Shown: positions 36,778 to 46,621, numbered from the stretch's first letter. The stretch: DNA of 64,000 nucleotides from Ruegeria lacuscaerulensis ITI-1157 (GCA_000161775.1 GG704595.1:130698-194697), one strand, 5' to 3'. Numbers and translations: made by a program. Notes: generated from the sequence alone by a model not told the origin.

Positions 36778-37866
36778 TCAGCCGCGCGGACGCATCGACT
36801 GACCCTCGTGAAACAGATGCACCTTTTCGGGTGCCGCCGTCACCGAAACCGTCTGGCCGCGCAGATCGCGGTGGATGCCCGGCAGTTTGCCGATCACCGA
36901 CTCGGCCCCCGTGGCCTTGGCGAAATACAGCAGCGTCACCTCGCCCAACGCTTCGGTGAAATCGACCGTGCCGGTCAGGAACGGGCGGTCGGTGGTCATC
37001 ACCAGATCCTCGGGGCGCACACCCACGTTGACCTTCTTGCCGGCGTCGGCGTCCTCGGTCGGGATGGCCGAAACTGCCGTGCCGCCACAGTCCAGCGCGA
37101 TGGTCGTGGTGGCACCGGTGCCGGTGATCGTGCCCGGCAGCAGGTTCATGGCGGGCGAGCCGATGAACTGGGCCACGAATTCGTTGTCGGGCGTCTCGTA
37201 CAGTTCCAGCGGCGTGCCGACCTGCGCGATGCCCTTGTTGGCCAGAACCACGATCCGGCTGGCCAGGGTCATTGCCTCGACCTGGTCGTGGGTGACATAG
37301 ATCATCGTGCTGTCGGGCATCGCCTCTTTCAGGCGCGCGATCTCGATCCGCGTGGCCACCCGCAGCGCGGCATCCAAGTTCGACAGCGGTTCGTCGAACA
37401 GATAGACCTTGGGGTCGCGCACGATGGCCCGACCGATGGCCACCCGCTGACGCTGACCGCCCGACAGAGCCTTGGGCAACCGGTCCAGAAACGGTTCCAG
37501 CTGCAGGATCTGCGCCGCGCGGTTCACCGCCGCGTCGATCTGATCGGCGGGCATCTTGGCGATCTTCAGGGCAAAGGCCATGTTCTCGCGCACGGTCATG
37601 TGCGGATACAGCGCATAGCTTTGGAACACCATGGCGATGCCGCGCTGTGCCGGGGGCACGTCGTTCATCACCTGCCCCTCGATCTCCAGCGTCCCGCCCG
37701 AAATGCGTTCCAACCCCGCGATCATCCGCAGCAGGGTGGACTTGCCGCAGCCCGACGGGCCGACGAACACGATCAACTCGCCGCGCTCGATCTCGAGGTT
37801 GATGTCCTTGAGGACATCGACATTGCCATAGGTCTTGGCGACATCGGTCAGCTTGAGCTCGGACAT
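36778..37866 (-). CDS. aglK: Alpha-glucoside ABC transporter ATP-binding protein
   Basis: 362-aa MalK-type ATPase: Walker [52 protein letters not shown], then the regulatory domain with SPAMNLLPG and GVRPEDLV. Last gene of the agl operon, 3 bp after aglA, and followed by a terminator. Confidence 0.92.
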   Translation of the reverse strand: MSELKLTDVAKTYGNVDVLKDINLEIERGELIVFVGPSGCGKSTLLRMIAGLERISGGTLEIEGQVMNDVPPAQRGIAMVFQSYALYPHMTVRENMAFALKIAKMPADQIDAAVNRAAQILQLEPFLDRLPKALSGGQRQRVAIGRAIVRDPKVYLFDEPLSNLDAALRVATRIEIARLKEAMPDSTMIYVTHDQVEAMTLASRIVVLANKGIAQVGTPLELYETPDNEFVAQFIGSPAMNLLPGTITGTGATTTIALDCGGTAVSAIPTEDADAGKKVNVGVRPEDLVMTTDRPFLTGTVDFTEALGEVTLLYFAKATGAESVIGKLPGIHRDLRGQTVSVTAAPEKVHLFHEGQSMRPRG

Positions 37867-37869
37867 GGG

Positions 37870-39528
37870 TTACCCTTTTTCTCGGACCATCAGGCAGAAT
37901 TGCGAGGGCGCCAGCGTGGCGCGGCCCTGCGCCTCGACTGCGCCCAGATCCTGACCGATGCAGCGCCAGTTGCCTTCGGGCAGGTCGATTTCCGCAGTGC
38001 CATCGCCCAGGTTGAAGGCACAGAACACCTGCTGGCTGTCACCCTCGCGCAGGAAGCTGAGGATCGGGCCGGTTTCGCGCATGTCGGACTGGGTGCCCGA
38101 CATCAGCGCCGGATATTCATGGCGCAAAGCGATGGCACGGCGATAGTGGTTCAGCACCGACTGCGGGTCGGCGTCCATCCGGTCCACGGCGCGCTCGGCC
38201 TGCGCGGTGCTGACGGGCAGCCAGGGCGCACCGGTGGTAAAACCCGACTGTTCGTCTTGCGCGGCCCAGACCATGGGCGTGCGGCAGCCGTCGCGGCCCT
38301 TGTATTCGGGCCAGAACTCGATGCCATAGGGGTCCTGCAGGTGTTCAAAGGGCACGTCGGCCTCGGGCAGGCCCAGCTCTTCGCCCTGATACAGGCAGGC
38401 CGAGCCGCGCAGGCACATCATCAGAACCGCGTGCTGGCGGATGCCGGCCTCGTCCAGATCCCAGCGCGAGGCGTGGCGCTGCACGTCGTGGTTGGAGAAA
38501 GCCCAGCACGGCCAGGCGTCGCCGGCCTTGGACAGAAGCTGGTCGAACACGTGCTTGGTGTATTCTGCCGTCAGGCGGCGTTTTTCCAGAAATTCAAAGG
38601 CATAGCACATGTGCATGCGCTTGTCGCCACGGGTGTATTCGCCCATGATCTCAAGCCCGCGCTGAGCGTCGCCCACCTCGCCCAGACAGGCGCGGCCGTC
38701 ATATTGATCGGTCAGGGCGCGCAGCCGTTCCAGGAAGGCGATGTTTTCCGGCTGGCTCTTGGAATACAGGTGGTCCTGATGGTTGTAGGGGTTGACCATC
38801 GGCGCGATGGTTGCGTTGCGCTGATCCAGCGGCAGCGCCGGGTTGTCGCGCAGCTGCGCGTCGTGGAAGTAGAAGTTGATCGTGTCCAGCCGGAACCCGT
38901 CAACGCCCATGTCCAGCCAGAACCGCGCCACGTCCAGCAGCGCGTCCTGCACATCGGGGTTGTGGAAATTCAGATCCGGCTGCGAGGTCAGGAAGTTGTG
39001 CAGGTAATACTGCTGCCGGCGCGTATCCCACTGCCAGGCCGAGCCGCCGAAGATCGACAGCCAGTTGTTGGGCGGGGTCCCGTCAGGCTTGGGATCGGCC
39101 CAGACATACCAGTCGGCCTTGGGGTTTTCGCGGTTGCTGCGGCTTTCGACGAACCACGGATGCTGGTCCGAGGTATGCGACAGAACCAGGTCGATCATCA
39201 CCCGCAGACCCAGACCATGGGCGCGGTCCAGCAACGTCTGGAAATCCTCCATCGTGCCGAACATCGGATCGATGGCGCGATAGTCGCTGACATCGTACCC
39301 GAAATCCTTCATCGGCGACTTGAAGAAGGGCGAGATCCAGATCGCATCGACCCCCAGACCAGCGATGTAGTCCAGCCGCTGGGTGATGCCCCGCAGGTCT
39401 CCGATGCCGTCGCCGTTGCTGTCCTGAAAGCTGCGCGGGTAGATCTGATAGATCACGCCGCCGCGCCACCAGTCAGACGCTGTCTTGGTTGAGTGCTTGA
39501 GGTCCACGTTGTTCTGCACGTTCATCAC
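37870..39528 (-). CDS. aglA: Alpha-glucosidase, GH13
   Basis: 552-aa cytoplasmic alpha-glucosidase of the oligo-1,6-glucosidase/sucrase-like GH13 group. Conserved regions: DLVLSHTSDQHPWF, GFRLDTINFYFHD with nucleophile Asp215, CLGEVGD with acid/base Glu284, and FSNHDVQRH with Asp348. No signal peptide. Within the agl transporter operon it cleaves imported alpha-glucosides such as sucrose, maltose or trehalose, and its products match the glucokinase and fructokinase encoded on the other side of aglR. Starts at 39528 or 39525. Confidence 0.93.
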   Translation of the reverse strand: MMNVQNNVDLKHSTKTASDWWRGGVIYQIYPRSFQDSNGDGIGDLRGITQRLDYIAGLGVDAIWISPFFKSPMKDFGYDVSDYRAIDPMFGTMEDFQTLLDRAHGLGLRVMIDLVLSHTSDQHPWFVESRSNRENPKADWYVWADPKPDGTPPNNWLSIFGGSAWQWDTRRQQYYLHNFLTSQPDLNFHNPDVQDALLDVARFWLDMGVDGFRLDTINFYFHDAQLRDNPALPLDQRNATIAPMVNPYNHQDHLYSKSQPENIAFLERLRALTDQYDGRACLGEVGDAQRGLEIMGEYTRGDKRMHMCYAFEFLEKRRLTAEYTKHVFDQLLSKAGDAWPCWAFSNHDVQRHASRWDLDEAGIRQHAVLMMCLRGSACLYQGEELGLPEADVPFEHLQDPYGIEFWPEYKGRDGCRTPMVWAAQDEQSGFTTGAPWLPVSTAQAERAVDRMDADPQSVLNHYRRAIALRHEYPALMSGTQSDMRETGPILSFLREGDSQQVFCAFNLGDGTAEIDLPEGNWRCIGQDLGAVEAQGRATLAPSQFCLMVREKG

Positions 39529-39534
39529 ACGCCC

Positions 39535-40683
39535 TTATTTGACTGAACCGGCCAGCAATCCGCGGACCAGGTATTTCTGCATTGCAAAGAAGACGGCCAG
39601 CGGCACCGCGATCGACACGAATGCGGCCGTGGCCAGGATTTCCCAATTGCCGCCACGGGTGCCCAGAAGCTCGACGATGCGGTTGGTCATCACGGTGGTT
39701 TCGCCGGATGCGTCGATCAGGAACACTTTGGCCACCAGCAGGTCGTTCCATGTCCACAGGAACTGGAAGATCGCGAACGAGGCCAGCGCCGGAAAGCTCA
39801 GCGGCAGGATCAGCTTGGTGAAGATTTGGAATTCGGTGGCGCCATCGACCCGCGCATTCTCGATCAGGTCGCGGGGCAGCCCGGCCATGTAGTTGCGCAG
39901 CAGGTAGATCGCCAGCGGCAGCCCGAACCCGGTATGGGCCAGCCAGACGCCCAGATAGCCCTTGCCGATGCCGATATTGAGGTGGAATTTCAGCAGCGGG
40001 ATCAACGCCAACTGCAGGGGCACCACCAGCAGACCGACCACCGCGGCGATCAACAGCGCACGGCCCGGGAAATCCATCCAGGCCAGCGCATAGGCCGCAA
40101 AAGCCGCCACCAGGATCGGGATGATCGTGGCCGGAATCGTGACCGTCAGCGTGTTGAAGAACGCCTTGGCCATACTGTCGGTGCTGTCCTCGGCCAGCAG
40201 GACCTTGTGGTAATTGTCCAGCGTGAATTCGGGCGGCAGTTCGGCGGTCACGAAGACCCGCGTGCCCCGGCTGCCGGTGAATTCCTCGGAGTTCTCCATC
40301 CGGTAATCGCCATTGGCCTGAACGGTGATCGTGCCGCCCTTGCGCAGCTCGGCCGTCTGGCCCGGCTCAAACGCATCGAACTCGCGCGAGCTGACGCCCC
40401 ATTTCGAGATGCGCGCCTTGGTTCCGGCGTCGAACAGGTTGCCCTCGATCACATACAGGCCGTTTTCCTGCACCTGGGTGTCGGGCGCTGCGCTGCGCAG
40501 CGTCAGGTTCTGCTCGGACGGGAAAATCGCCCGCCACCAGCCGCTGGTCGCGATCTGGTCCGCCGTGCGGAAGGACGAGATGAACAGGCCCAGCGTGGGC
40601 ACCACCCACAGCACCACCAGAAACAGAACCGAGGCATGTACGGCCCATCTGAGCGCCGGGCGGGTTCCTGCGATCTCACTCAT
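39535..40683 (-). CDS. aglG: Alpha-glucoside ABC transporter permease
   Basis: 382-aa MalG-type permease. The first helix (about 15-37) is followed by a roughly 120-residue periplasmic insert (about 45-165), a feature of AglG proteins. The remaining helices and an EAA loop (ENARVDGATEFQIFTKLILP near residue 285) follow. The C-terminus MQKYLVRGLLAGSVK is the usual MalG ending. It lies 6-9 bp upstream of aglA. Confidence 0.9.
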   Translation of the reverse strand: MSEIAGTRPALRWAVHASVLFLVVLWVVPTLGLFISSFRTADQIATSGWWRAIFPSEQNLTLRSAAPDTQVQENGLYVIEGNLFDAGTKARISKWGVSSREFDAFEPGQTAELRKGGTITVQANGDYRMENSEEFTGSRGTRVFVTAELPPEFTLDNYHKVLLAEDSTDSMAKAFFNTLTVTIPATIIPILVAAFAAYALAWMDFPGRALLIAAVVGLLVVPLQLALIPLLKFHLNIGIGKGYLGVWLAHTGFGLPLAIYLLRNYMAGLPRDLIENARVDGATEFQIFTKLILPLSFPALASFAIFQFLWTWNDLLVAKVFLIDASGETTVMTNRIVELLGTRGGNWEILATAAFVSIAVPLAVFFAMQKYLVRGLLAGSVK

Positions 40684-40693
40684 GACGCACCCC

Positions 40694-41701
40694 CTATTCC
40701 ATTTCCTTGCGCGCGTTGCGCACGTTCCAGACCAGGATCGGCGTCACCAGCAGCATGATCACCATGGCCGAGGCCGACCCCACGCCCCAGTCATTGGCGC
40801 GGAACAGCTTGTCGAACATGTAGTTGGCCAAGACCTGTGTCTCCCACTGGCCGTTGGTCATGGCGAACACGATGTCGAACACCTTCAGCACGGTGATGGT
40901 GATCGTGGTCCACACCACCAGGATCGTGGTCTTGATCTGCGGCACCTTGATCTTGAAGAAGATCTGGAACGGGCTGGCGCCGTCCAGAATGGCGGCCTCG
41001 ATGGTTTCTTCGGGAATGCCCCGCAGGGCCGCCGACAGGATCACCATGGCAAAACCGGTCTGGATCCAGACCAGCACGATCATCAGGAAAAAGTTGTTCC
41101 ACAGCGGGATCGTCAACCAGTTCTGCGGCTCGGACCCGCCGAAAAACAGGTACAGGGCGTTCAACATGCCGATCTGGTCCTGTTCGACAGGCCGCGTGTC
41201 ATAGACCAGCTTCCAGATCACCGAGGCCCCCACGAAGGAAATCGCCATCGGCATGAAGATCAGCGACTTGGCGATGTTGCCCCAGCGGATGCGGTCGGTC
41301 AGTTGTGCCACCAACAGGCCGAATGCCGTCGACAGCGCCGGCACCACGATCAGCCACAGCATATTGTTGCGGATCGCTTCCCAGAACTTGGGCTCGGCGA
41401 CCATCTGGGCATAGTTGTCGAGGCCGACCCATTCGTACCCGCCTCCTGGCACGCGTTCAGTCAGCGATAGGCGCAGCGTTTCCACCACCGGGTAAGCCAG
41501 GTACAGCCCCAGCGCGGCCAAGGCGGGAAACAGGAACAGCCATGGCCGGATCATGTTCGCGCGATTGATGTTGCGCCCGGCGTTCGGGCCGCGGGCCGGG
41601 AACAGGATCTTGTCCAGAACCTGGTTGGACAGGTAGAAGTAACCGATGCAGCCGGATACGCCGATGGCGATCGTCAGCAGTCCTTGGATTGCGGGATGCA
41701 T
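40694..41701 (-). CDS. aglF: Alpha-glucoside ABC transporter permease
   Basis: 335-aa MalF-type permease with a first helix at residues 5-25, a cytoplasmic linker, then six helices. The EAA loop EAAILDGASPFQIFFKIKVP is near residue 240. The start at 41701 is preferred because GGAGG lies 5 bp upstream; an ATG at 41713 overlaps this ribosome site. A strong hairpin (41728-41755) separates it from aglE. Confidence 0.9.
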   Translation of the reverse strand: MHPAIQGLLTIAIGVSGCIGYFYLSNQVLDKILFPARGPNAGRNINRANMIRPWLFLFPALAALGLYLAYPVVETLRLSLTERVPGGGYEWVGLDNYAQMVAEPKFWEAIRNNMLWLIVVPALSTAFGLLVAQLTDRIRWGNIAKSLIFMPMAISFVGASVIWKLVYDTRPVEQDQIGMLNALYLFFGGSEPQNWLTIPLWNNFFLMIVLVWIQTGFAMVILSAALRGIPEETIEAAILDGASPFQIFFKIKVPQIKTTILVVWTTITITVLKVFDIVFAMTNGQWETQVLANYMFDKLFRANDWGVGSASAMVIMLLVTPILVWNVRNARKEME

Positions 41702-41727
41702 GTCACCCTCCATGGCGACGGTGGGGT

Positions 41728-41755
41728 CGGGCAACCCGTGCGTTCGGGTTGCCCG
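41728..41755 (-). other. Intercistronic hairpin between aglE and aglF
   Basis: Perfect 11-bp inverted repeat CGGGCAACCCG / CGGGTTGCCCG with a 6-nt loop, 12 bp past the aglE stop and 26 bp before aglF. No T-tract. Suited to raising binding-protein mRNA over permease mRNA. Confidence 0.7.
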
Positions 41756-41767
41756 GAGTTCAAGAAG

Positions 41768-43036
41768 TTACTTGATCGCGTCCCAGGACGCCTGGATCTC
41801 GTCCGCGACCTCTTGTGCGGATTTGCCGCCGACATAGTCCACCATGCCGGTCCAGAAGCTGCCCGCACCTACCGCGCCCGGCATCAGGTCGGACCCATCG
41901 AACCGGAAGGTGGTCGCGCCCAGCAGGATGTCGTTCATCTTCTTCAGCGTCGGATCGGCAAAGACCGACGTATCCACGCCCTTGTGCGGGGTCAAAAAGC
42001 CGCTGAGCGCCATCCAGGTCTCATGCGCCTCGGGGGTCTGCAGGAAGGCGATCAGATCATGCGCGGCGGGGCTGTCATTGGTGATCGCCCACAAGGTGCC
42101 CGCGCCCAGAACCGGGCTGCCCAGATCCTTGCTTTCATAGGCCGGGAAGTAGAAGAAATCGGCATCTTCACCTACGACCGTGCCTTCGGGGAAGAAGGCC
42201 GGGATGAACGAGGCCTGACGGTGCATGTAGCATTGCGGCGGCGAGCTGAACAGACCCTTGGGGCTGTCGCGGAAATCGGTGGTTGCAACCGCACCGGCCC
42301 CGCCTGCGACATAGTCGTCATTGCGGGCGAACGCACCGAATTCTTCGATCGCGGCCACGACCTTGGGGTCGTTGAACTTCAGCTCGTTGGTGACCCACGC
42401 GTCGTAGTCCTCGGGAGACTGGGTCCGCAGCATCATGTCCTCGACCCAGTCGGTCGCCGGCCAGCCTGTCGCCCCGCCCGAACCCAGGCCGATGCACCAC
42501 GGCGTGCCGCCATCGGCGACGATCTGATCGGTCAGCGCCTTCAGCTCCTCCATGGTGGTGGGAATCTCATATCCCGCGTCCTCGAAATTCTCGGGCACGT
42601 ACCAGACCAGCGATTTCACATCGACCTTGTAGAAGAAACCATACAGGTGGTCCTGACCGTCGGGCCCGGCATAGGTGCCCAGATCGACCCAGGACTGGCC
42701 CGCGGCATAGTTGTCGCGCACCCAGTCCGCCGTTCCATCGGCCAGCGGCGTCAGAAATCCGCTCTTGGCCATGTCGGCCGCAAGGCCCGGCTGCGGGAAC
42801 ACGGCGATGTTCGGCGCCGACCCGGCCTCGGCGTCGATGCGGATCTGCTGCTCGAAGCTGTCCGACCCGACATAAGAATATTCATGGCCGGTCGCCGCCG
42901 CAAAGGCATCAAGCACCTTTTCGACATTCTCCTGGTCCGGGCCAAGCCACGGACCGAACACGGTGACCTTGTCGGCCTGTGCCGCACCCGCCATCAGAGC
43001 GAACGTGGCCGCACCTGCATACAGCTTGAATTTCAT
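41768..43036 (-). CDS. aglE: Alpha-glucoside ABC transporter periplasmic binding protein
   Basis: 422-aa solute-binding protein with a Sec signal peptide (MKFKLYAGAATFALMAGAAQA, quoted whole would end before DKVTVFG). The mature protein has the AglE-like start VTVFGPWLGPDQENVEKVL. The pattern of W and G residues and the length agree with AglE from rhizobia. First gene of the operon, 46 bp from a perfect LacI-type operator. Confidence 0.9.
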   Translation of the reverse strand: MKFKLYAGAATFALMAGAAQADKVTVFGPWLGPDQENVEKVLDAFAAATGHEYSYVGSDSFEQQIRIDAEAGSAPNIAVFPQPGLAADMAKSGFLTPLADGTADWVRDNYAAGQSWVDLGTYAGPDGQDHLYGFFYKVDVKSLVWYVPENFEDAGYEIPTTMEELKALTDQIVADGGTPWCIGLGSGGATGWPATDWVEDMMLRTQSPEDYDAWVTNELKFNDPKVVAAIEEFGAFARNDDYVAGGAGAVATTDFRDSPKGLFSSPPQCYMHRQASFIPAFFPEGTVVGEDADFFYFPAYESKDLGSPVLGAGTLWAITNDSPAAHDLIAFLQTPEAHETWMALSGFLTPHKGVDTSVFADPTLKKMNDILLGATTFRFDGSDLMPGAVGAGSFWTGMVDYVGGKSAQEVADEIQASWDAIK

Positions 43037-43081
43037 GGATCATCCTCCCAAAGGTATCTGGCGCATGTGAAACTCGGTTTT

Positions 43082-43093
43082 CAAAGCGCTTTG
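43082..43093. promoter_or_regulatory. LacI-family (AglR) operator, aglE side
   Basis: Perfect 12-bp palindrome CAAAGC-GCTTTG, the classic LacI/GalR operator type with central CG, 46 bp upstream of aglE. Confidence 0.8.
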
Positions 43094-43239
43094 GATGCCG
43101 GCTGTTATCCGCCAACAGACTGCATCTGTCAATCGTCAGTTTTTCCGATCAGCTTGTTTTAATACATCTAGCTTTGAAATGGCGAAACGACTTGACGCAG
43201 AAAGACATTGCCCGCAAAACAGGAAACGAACCGCAGTTT

Positions 43240-43251
43240 GAAGGCGCTTTG
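43240..43251. promoter_or_regulatory. LacI-family (AglR) operator, aglR side
   Basis: GAAGGC-GCTTTG, matching the palindrome at 43082 in 10 of 12 bases, immediately before the aglR start codon. Autoregulation is likely. Confidence 0.65.
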
Positions 43252-43259
43252 AAAGCCGA

Positions 43260-44291
43260 ATGAACCTGAAGCAGCTCTCTCATATCCTGGACCTGTCACC
43301 TACGACGGTCAGCCGCGCGCTGAACGGATACCCCGAGGTGAGCGAAGAAACCCGTCTGCGAGTTCAGGCGGCGGCGGCCAAGCACGGCTATCGGCCGAAT
43401 GCGCGCGCCAAGGGGCTGGCGACGGGACGTTCGATGGTGATCGGGCACGTGATCCCCAGCTCGTCGCGCCACGAGATGGTGAACCCGATCTTCGGCGATT
43501 TCGTCGCCGGCGCGGTCAAGAAATATGCCGAGCACGGCTATGACATGATGTTCACCAATGCCGACGACACCTCGATCGAGGACGCCTATCGCAGCCTGTT
43601 CCAACGCGGCGCGGTTGATGGCGTGGTACTGCAGGGCCCCAAGGTGAACGAGCCGCGGATCGAGGTTTTGAATCGGATGCAGGTGCCGTTCATCGTGCAT
43701 GGCCGGTCGACCGGCGTCAGCGTGCCCTATGACTGGATCGACGTGAACAACAAAAGCTCGTTCCTTCGTGCGACCCGCTTTCTGATCGACCTGGGCCACC
43801 GGCGGATCGCGCTGATCAACGGTCTGGAAGATATGGATTTTGCCCAAAGGCGCCGCGACGGGTATCTCGAGGCGCTGAAACAGGCCGGCGTATCGCCCGA
43901 CCCGGCCCTGATGCGCAGCGCCGAGATGACCGAGGTCTATGGCCATCACGAAACCCGCGACATGCTGCGGCTGGACGATCCGCCGACCGCGATCCTGACC
44001 TCGTCGATGATCTCGGCGATCGGGGTGCGGCGCGCGCTGGACGAGGCCGGGCTGAAGATGGGTCGGGACGTATCGGTGATCGCCCATGACGACGACCTGT
44101 CCTATCTGAAGAACGGGCAGGACGTTCCGATCTTTACCGCCACCCGGTCTTCGGTGCGCCACGCCGGCGAACTGGCCGCCGAGATGCTGATCGAGCGCAT
44201 CCGCGCGCCCCACGACCCGGTCAAGACTAGATTGCTCGAGGCCGAACTGGTCGTCGGCGGCTCGACCGGTCCCGCCCCCAACAGGTTCTGA
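43260..44291 (+). CDS. aglR: LacI family repressor of alpha-glucoside use
   Basis: 343-aa regulator. The N-terminal HTH is complete: LSHILDLSPTTVSRALNGYPEVSEETR, quoted in part, followed by the hinge-helix region AAAKHGYRPNARAKGLATG. A periplasmic-binding-like effector domain follows (about 60-340). Divergent from aglEFGAK with two operators between. It leads the operon aglR-bgl/glk-frk-isomerase, all with gaps under 40 bp. Confidence 0.92.
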   Translation: MNLKQLSHILDLSPTTVSRALNGYPEVSEETRLRVQAAAAKHGYRPNARAKGLATGRSMVIGHVIPSSSRHEMVNPIFGDFVAGAVKKYAEHGYDMMFTNADDTSIEDAYRSLFQRGAVDGVVLQGPKVNEPRIEVLNRMQVPFIVHGRSTGVSVPYDWIDVNNKSSFLRATRFLIDLGHRRIALINGLEDMDFAQRRRDGYLEALKQAGVSPDPALMRSAEMTEVYGHHETRDMLRLDDPPTAILTSSMISAIGVRRALDEAGLKMGRDVSVIAHDDDLSYLKNGQDVPIFTATRSSVRHAGELAAEMLIERIRAPHDPVKTRLLEAELVVGGSTGPAPNRF

Positions 44292-44293
44292 AC

Positions 44294-46621
44294 ATGAAAT
44301 ACACCCGCGCTGATTTCCCCAAAGACTTCCTCTTTGGTGTCGCAACCTCGGCCTATCAGATCGAAGGCCACGCACAGGGCGGCGCCGGCCCGACTCATTG
44401 GGACAGTTTCGCGGCCACGCCCGGCAACGTGGTGCGCGCCGAAAACGGCGATCTGGCCTGCGACCACCTGCACCGGTACGAACAGGATTTCGACCTGATC
44501 CGCGAGGCCGGGTTCGACTGCTATCGCTTTTCCACCAGCTGGGCGCGCGTGCTGCCCGAAGGGCGCGGGCCGGTGAACCAGGCCGGGCTGGACTATTATG
44601 ACCGGCTGGCAGACGCCCTGCTGGAACGCGGCATCCGCCCCTGCGCCACACTTTATCACTGGGAACTGCCCTCGGCGCTGGCTGATCTAGGCGGCTGGCG
44701 CAACCGCGACATCGCCAACTGGTTCGCCGATTTCACCGAGATCATCATGCGCCGCATCGGCGACCGAATGTACAGCGTCGCCCCGATCAACGAGCCCTGG
44801 TGCGTCAGTTGGCTGAGCCATTTCGAAGGGCACCACGCCCCCGGCCTGCGCGACATCCGCGCCACGGCCCGCGCCATGCATCACGTCCTTCTGGCCCACG
44901 GCCGCGCGATTCAGGCGATGCGGGGCCTTGGCATGTCGAACCTGGGCGCGGTGTTCAACCTGGAATGGGCCGAACCTGCCGATGACACCCCCGAGGCCCG
45001 CGCGGCCGCCGATCTGTATGACGGAATCTACAACCGGTTCTTCCTGGGCGGCGTGTTCAACAAGGCCTATCCCGAGAATGTCCTGCAGGGGCTGCAGGCC
45101 CACCTGCCCGACGGGTGGCAGGACGATTTCGACACGATCGGCACGCCGGTCGACTGGTGCGGGCTGAACTACTATACCCGCAAGCTGATCGCGCCCGCCG
45201 ACACGCCCTGGCCCAGCCTGCAAGAGGTCCCCGGCCCCCTGCCCAAGACGCAGATGGGGTGGGAGATCGAGCCAAGCGCGCTGACCCGGTTCCTGACTCG
45301 TACGGCCCGGGACTATACGGGCGATCTGCCGATCTATGTCACCGAAAACGGCATGGCCAGCCCCGAGCGGCAGCAGGATGACGACCGCATCGACTATCTG
45401 AATCAGCATCTGGCGGCGGTGCAGGACGCGCTGGATCAGGGCGTTCCGGTCAAGGGCTATTTCATCTGGTCGCTGCTGGACAATTACGAATGGGCGCTGG
45501 GATACGAAAAGCGGTTCGGCCTGGTCGATGTCGATTTCGACACGCTGGAACGCCGCCCCAAGGCCTCGTTCCGGGCGATGCAGGCCGCTTTGGCCCAGGG
45601 CGATCCGGTCTCGGTTCCGATGGCGCAGCCGAGGGGCGCAATGCGGGATCACTGGAACCTGGTGGCCGATATCGGCGGCACGAACACGCGGCTGGGGGTC
45701 GTCACCGATGGCACGCTCACCGATCTGCGCAAATTCCCCACCGGCACCCTGCCCGAGTTTCTGGCCGCCCTGCACGACCTGTGCGCCGAGATCGGAACGC
45801 CGCCGCGCGCCGTGGTCGCCGCGGGCGCGGGGCCGGTGCGCAATGGCACGATCCGTCTGACCAATGCCAATCTGGACCTGTCCGAGGCTGCCATCGCCAC
45901 GGCCACCGGCGCGGACCATACCTTTGTCATCAACGACTTCACCGCCGCCGCATGGTCGGTGGCCGAAATCACCGGCGATGACGTGCAGGCCCTGCAGGGC
46001 GACCCGACCCCGCCCAAGGGCACCCGACTGGTGGTCGGCCCCGGCACCGGGCTGGGCGTCGGCGCGCTGCTGTATTCCGAAGGCCACTATCACACCGTTT
46101 CGGGCGAGGGCGGTCATGTCGGTCTGTCGCCCCGCACACGCGACGAGGTGGACGTGTTCGAAGCCGCCCGCCGGATCGCGCCCGAGTGTTTCTTTGGCAA
46201 CAGCCTGACGCTCGAGGCCGAGATGTTCCTCAGCGGTACGGGCCTGCCGATCCTGTATCGCGCCGTGGGCATGGCCGCGGGCCAGCCTGACACGCCCGTC
46301 CTGCCCGCCAAGGACATCCTGCAGGCCGCGCGCGACGGGTCCGATCCGCTGGCCGCACGCGCCGCGCAGATCTTCACTACCCACTTGGGCGCCGTGATGG
46401 GCGACATGGCCGTGACCGTGATGCCCACCGGCGGCGTCTTTCTTGTGGGCGGCGTCGCCGAAAAGAACCGCTGGCTGTTCGGCGACGACTTCCTGGCGGC
46501 CTTCAACGCTGGAGGCCGGTTCGACGCGCTGCGGCAGGGCTTTGGCGTTTATGTGTCGGAACAGGCCGAATTTGGCATTGTTGGCGCTAACAACTTCTGC
46601 AAAAATGCGCTCGCGCGGTAA
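44294..46621 (+). CDS. Fused GH1 beta-glucosidase and glucokinase
   Basis: 775-aa bifunctional protein. Residues 1-440 are a complete GH1 beta-glucosidase: FLFGVATSAYQIEG, acid/base Glu167 in APINEPW and nucleophile Glu351 in YVTENGM. Residues 455-775 are a complete bacterial glucokinase: VADIGGTNTRLGVV, INDFTAAAW, GPGTGLGVGALL and FGNSLTLEAEMF. The junction (about 441-454) has no stop or frame change. An internal ATG at 45641 (Met450) is preceded by GAGGGG, so free glucokinase could also be made by internal initiation. Such a fusion would release glucose and phosphorylate it at once. Follows aglR by 2 bp. Confidence 0.9.
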   Translation: MKYTRADFPKDFLFGVATSAYQIEGHAQGGAGPTHWDSFAATPGNVVRAENGDLACDHLHRYEQDFDLIREAGFDCYRFSTSWARVLPEGRGPVNQAGLDYYDRLADALLERGIRPCATLYHWELPSALADLGGWRNRDIANWFADFTEIIMRRIGDRMYSVAPINEPWCVSWLSHFEGHHAPGLRDIRATARAMHHVLLAHGRAIQAMRGLGMSNLGAVFNLEWAEPADDTPEARAAADLYDGIYNRFFLGGVFNKAYPENVLQGLQAHLPDGWQDDFDTIGTPVDWCGLNYYTRKLIAPADTPWPSLQEVPGPLPKTQMGWEIEPSALTRFLTRTARDYTGDLPIYVTENGMASPERQQDDDRIDYLNQHLAAVQDALDQGVPVKGYFIWSLLDNYEWALGYEKRFGLVDVDFDTLERRPKASFRAMQAALAQGDPVSVPMAQPRGAMRDHWNLVADIGGTNTRLGVVTDGTLTDLRKFPTGTLPEFLAALHDLCAEIGTPPRAVVAAGAGPVRNGTIRLTNANLDLSEAAIATATGADHTFVINDFTAAAWSVAEITGDDVQALQGDPTPPKGTRLVVGPGTGLGVGALLYSEGHYHTVSGEGGHVGLSPRTRDEVDVFEAARRIAPECFFGNSLTLEAEMFLSGTGLPILYRAVGMAAGQPDTPVLPAKDILQAARDGSDPLAARAAQIFTTHLGAVMGDMAVTVMPTGGVFLVGGVAEKNRWLFGDDFLAAFNAGGRFDALRQGFGVYVSEQAEFGIVGANNFCKNALAR

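Noticed and set aside
36808..39492. 894-codon plus-strand open frame opposite aglK and aglA
   Set aside because: Shadow of two well-defined genes with intact catalytic motifs; no ribosome site or family motif.
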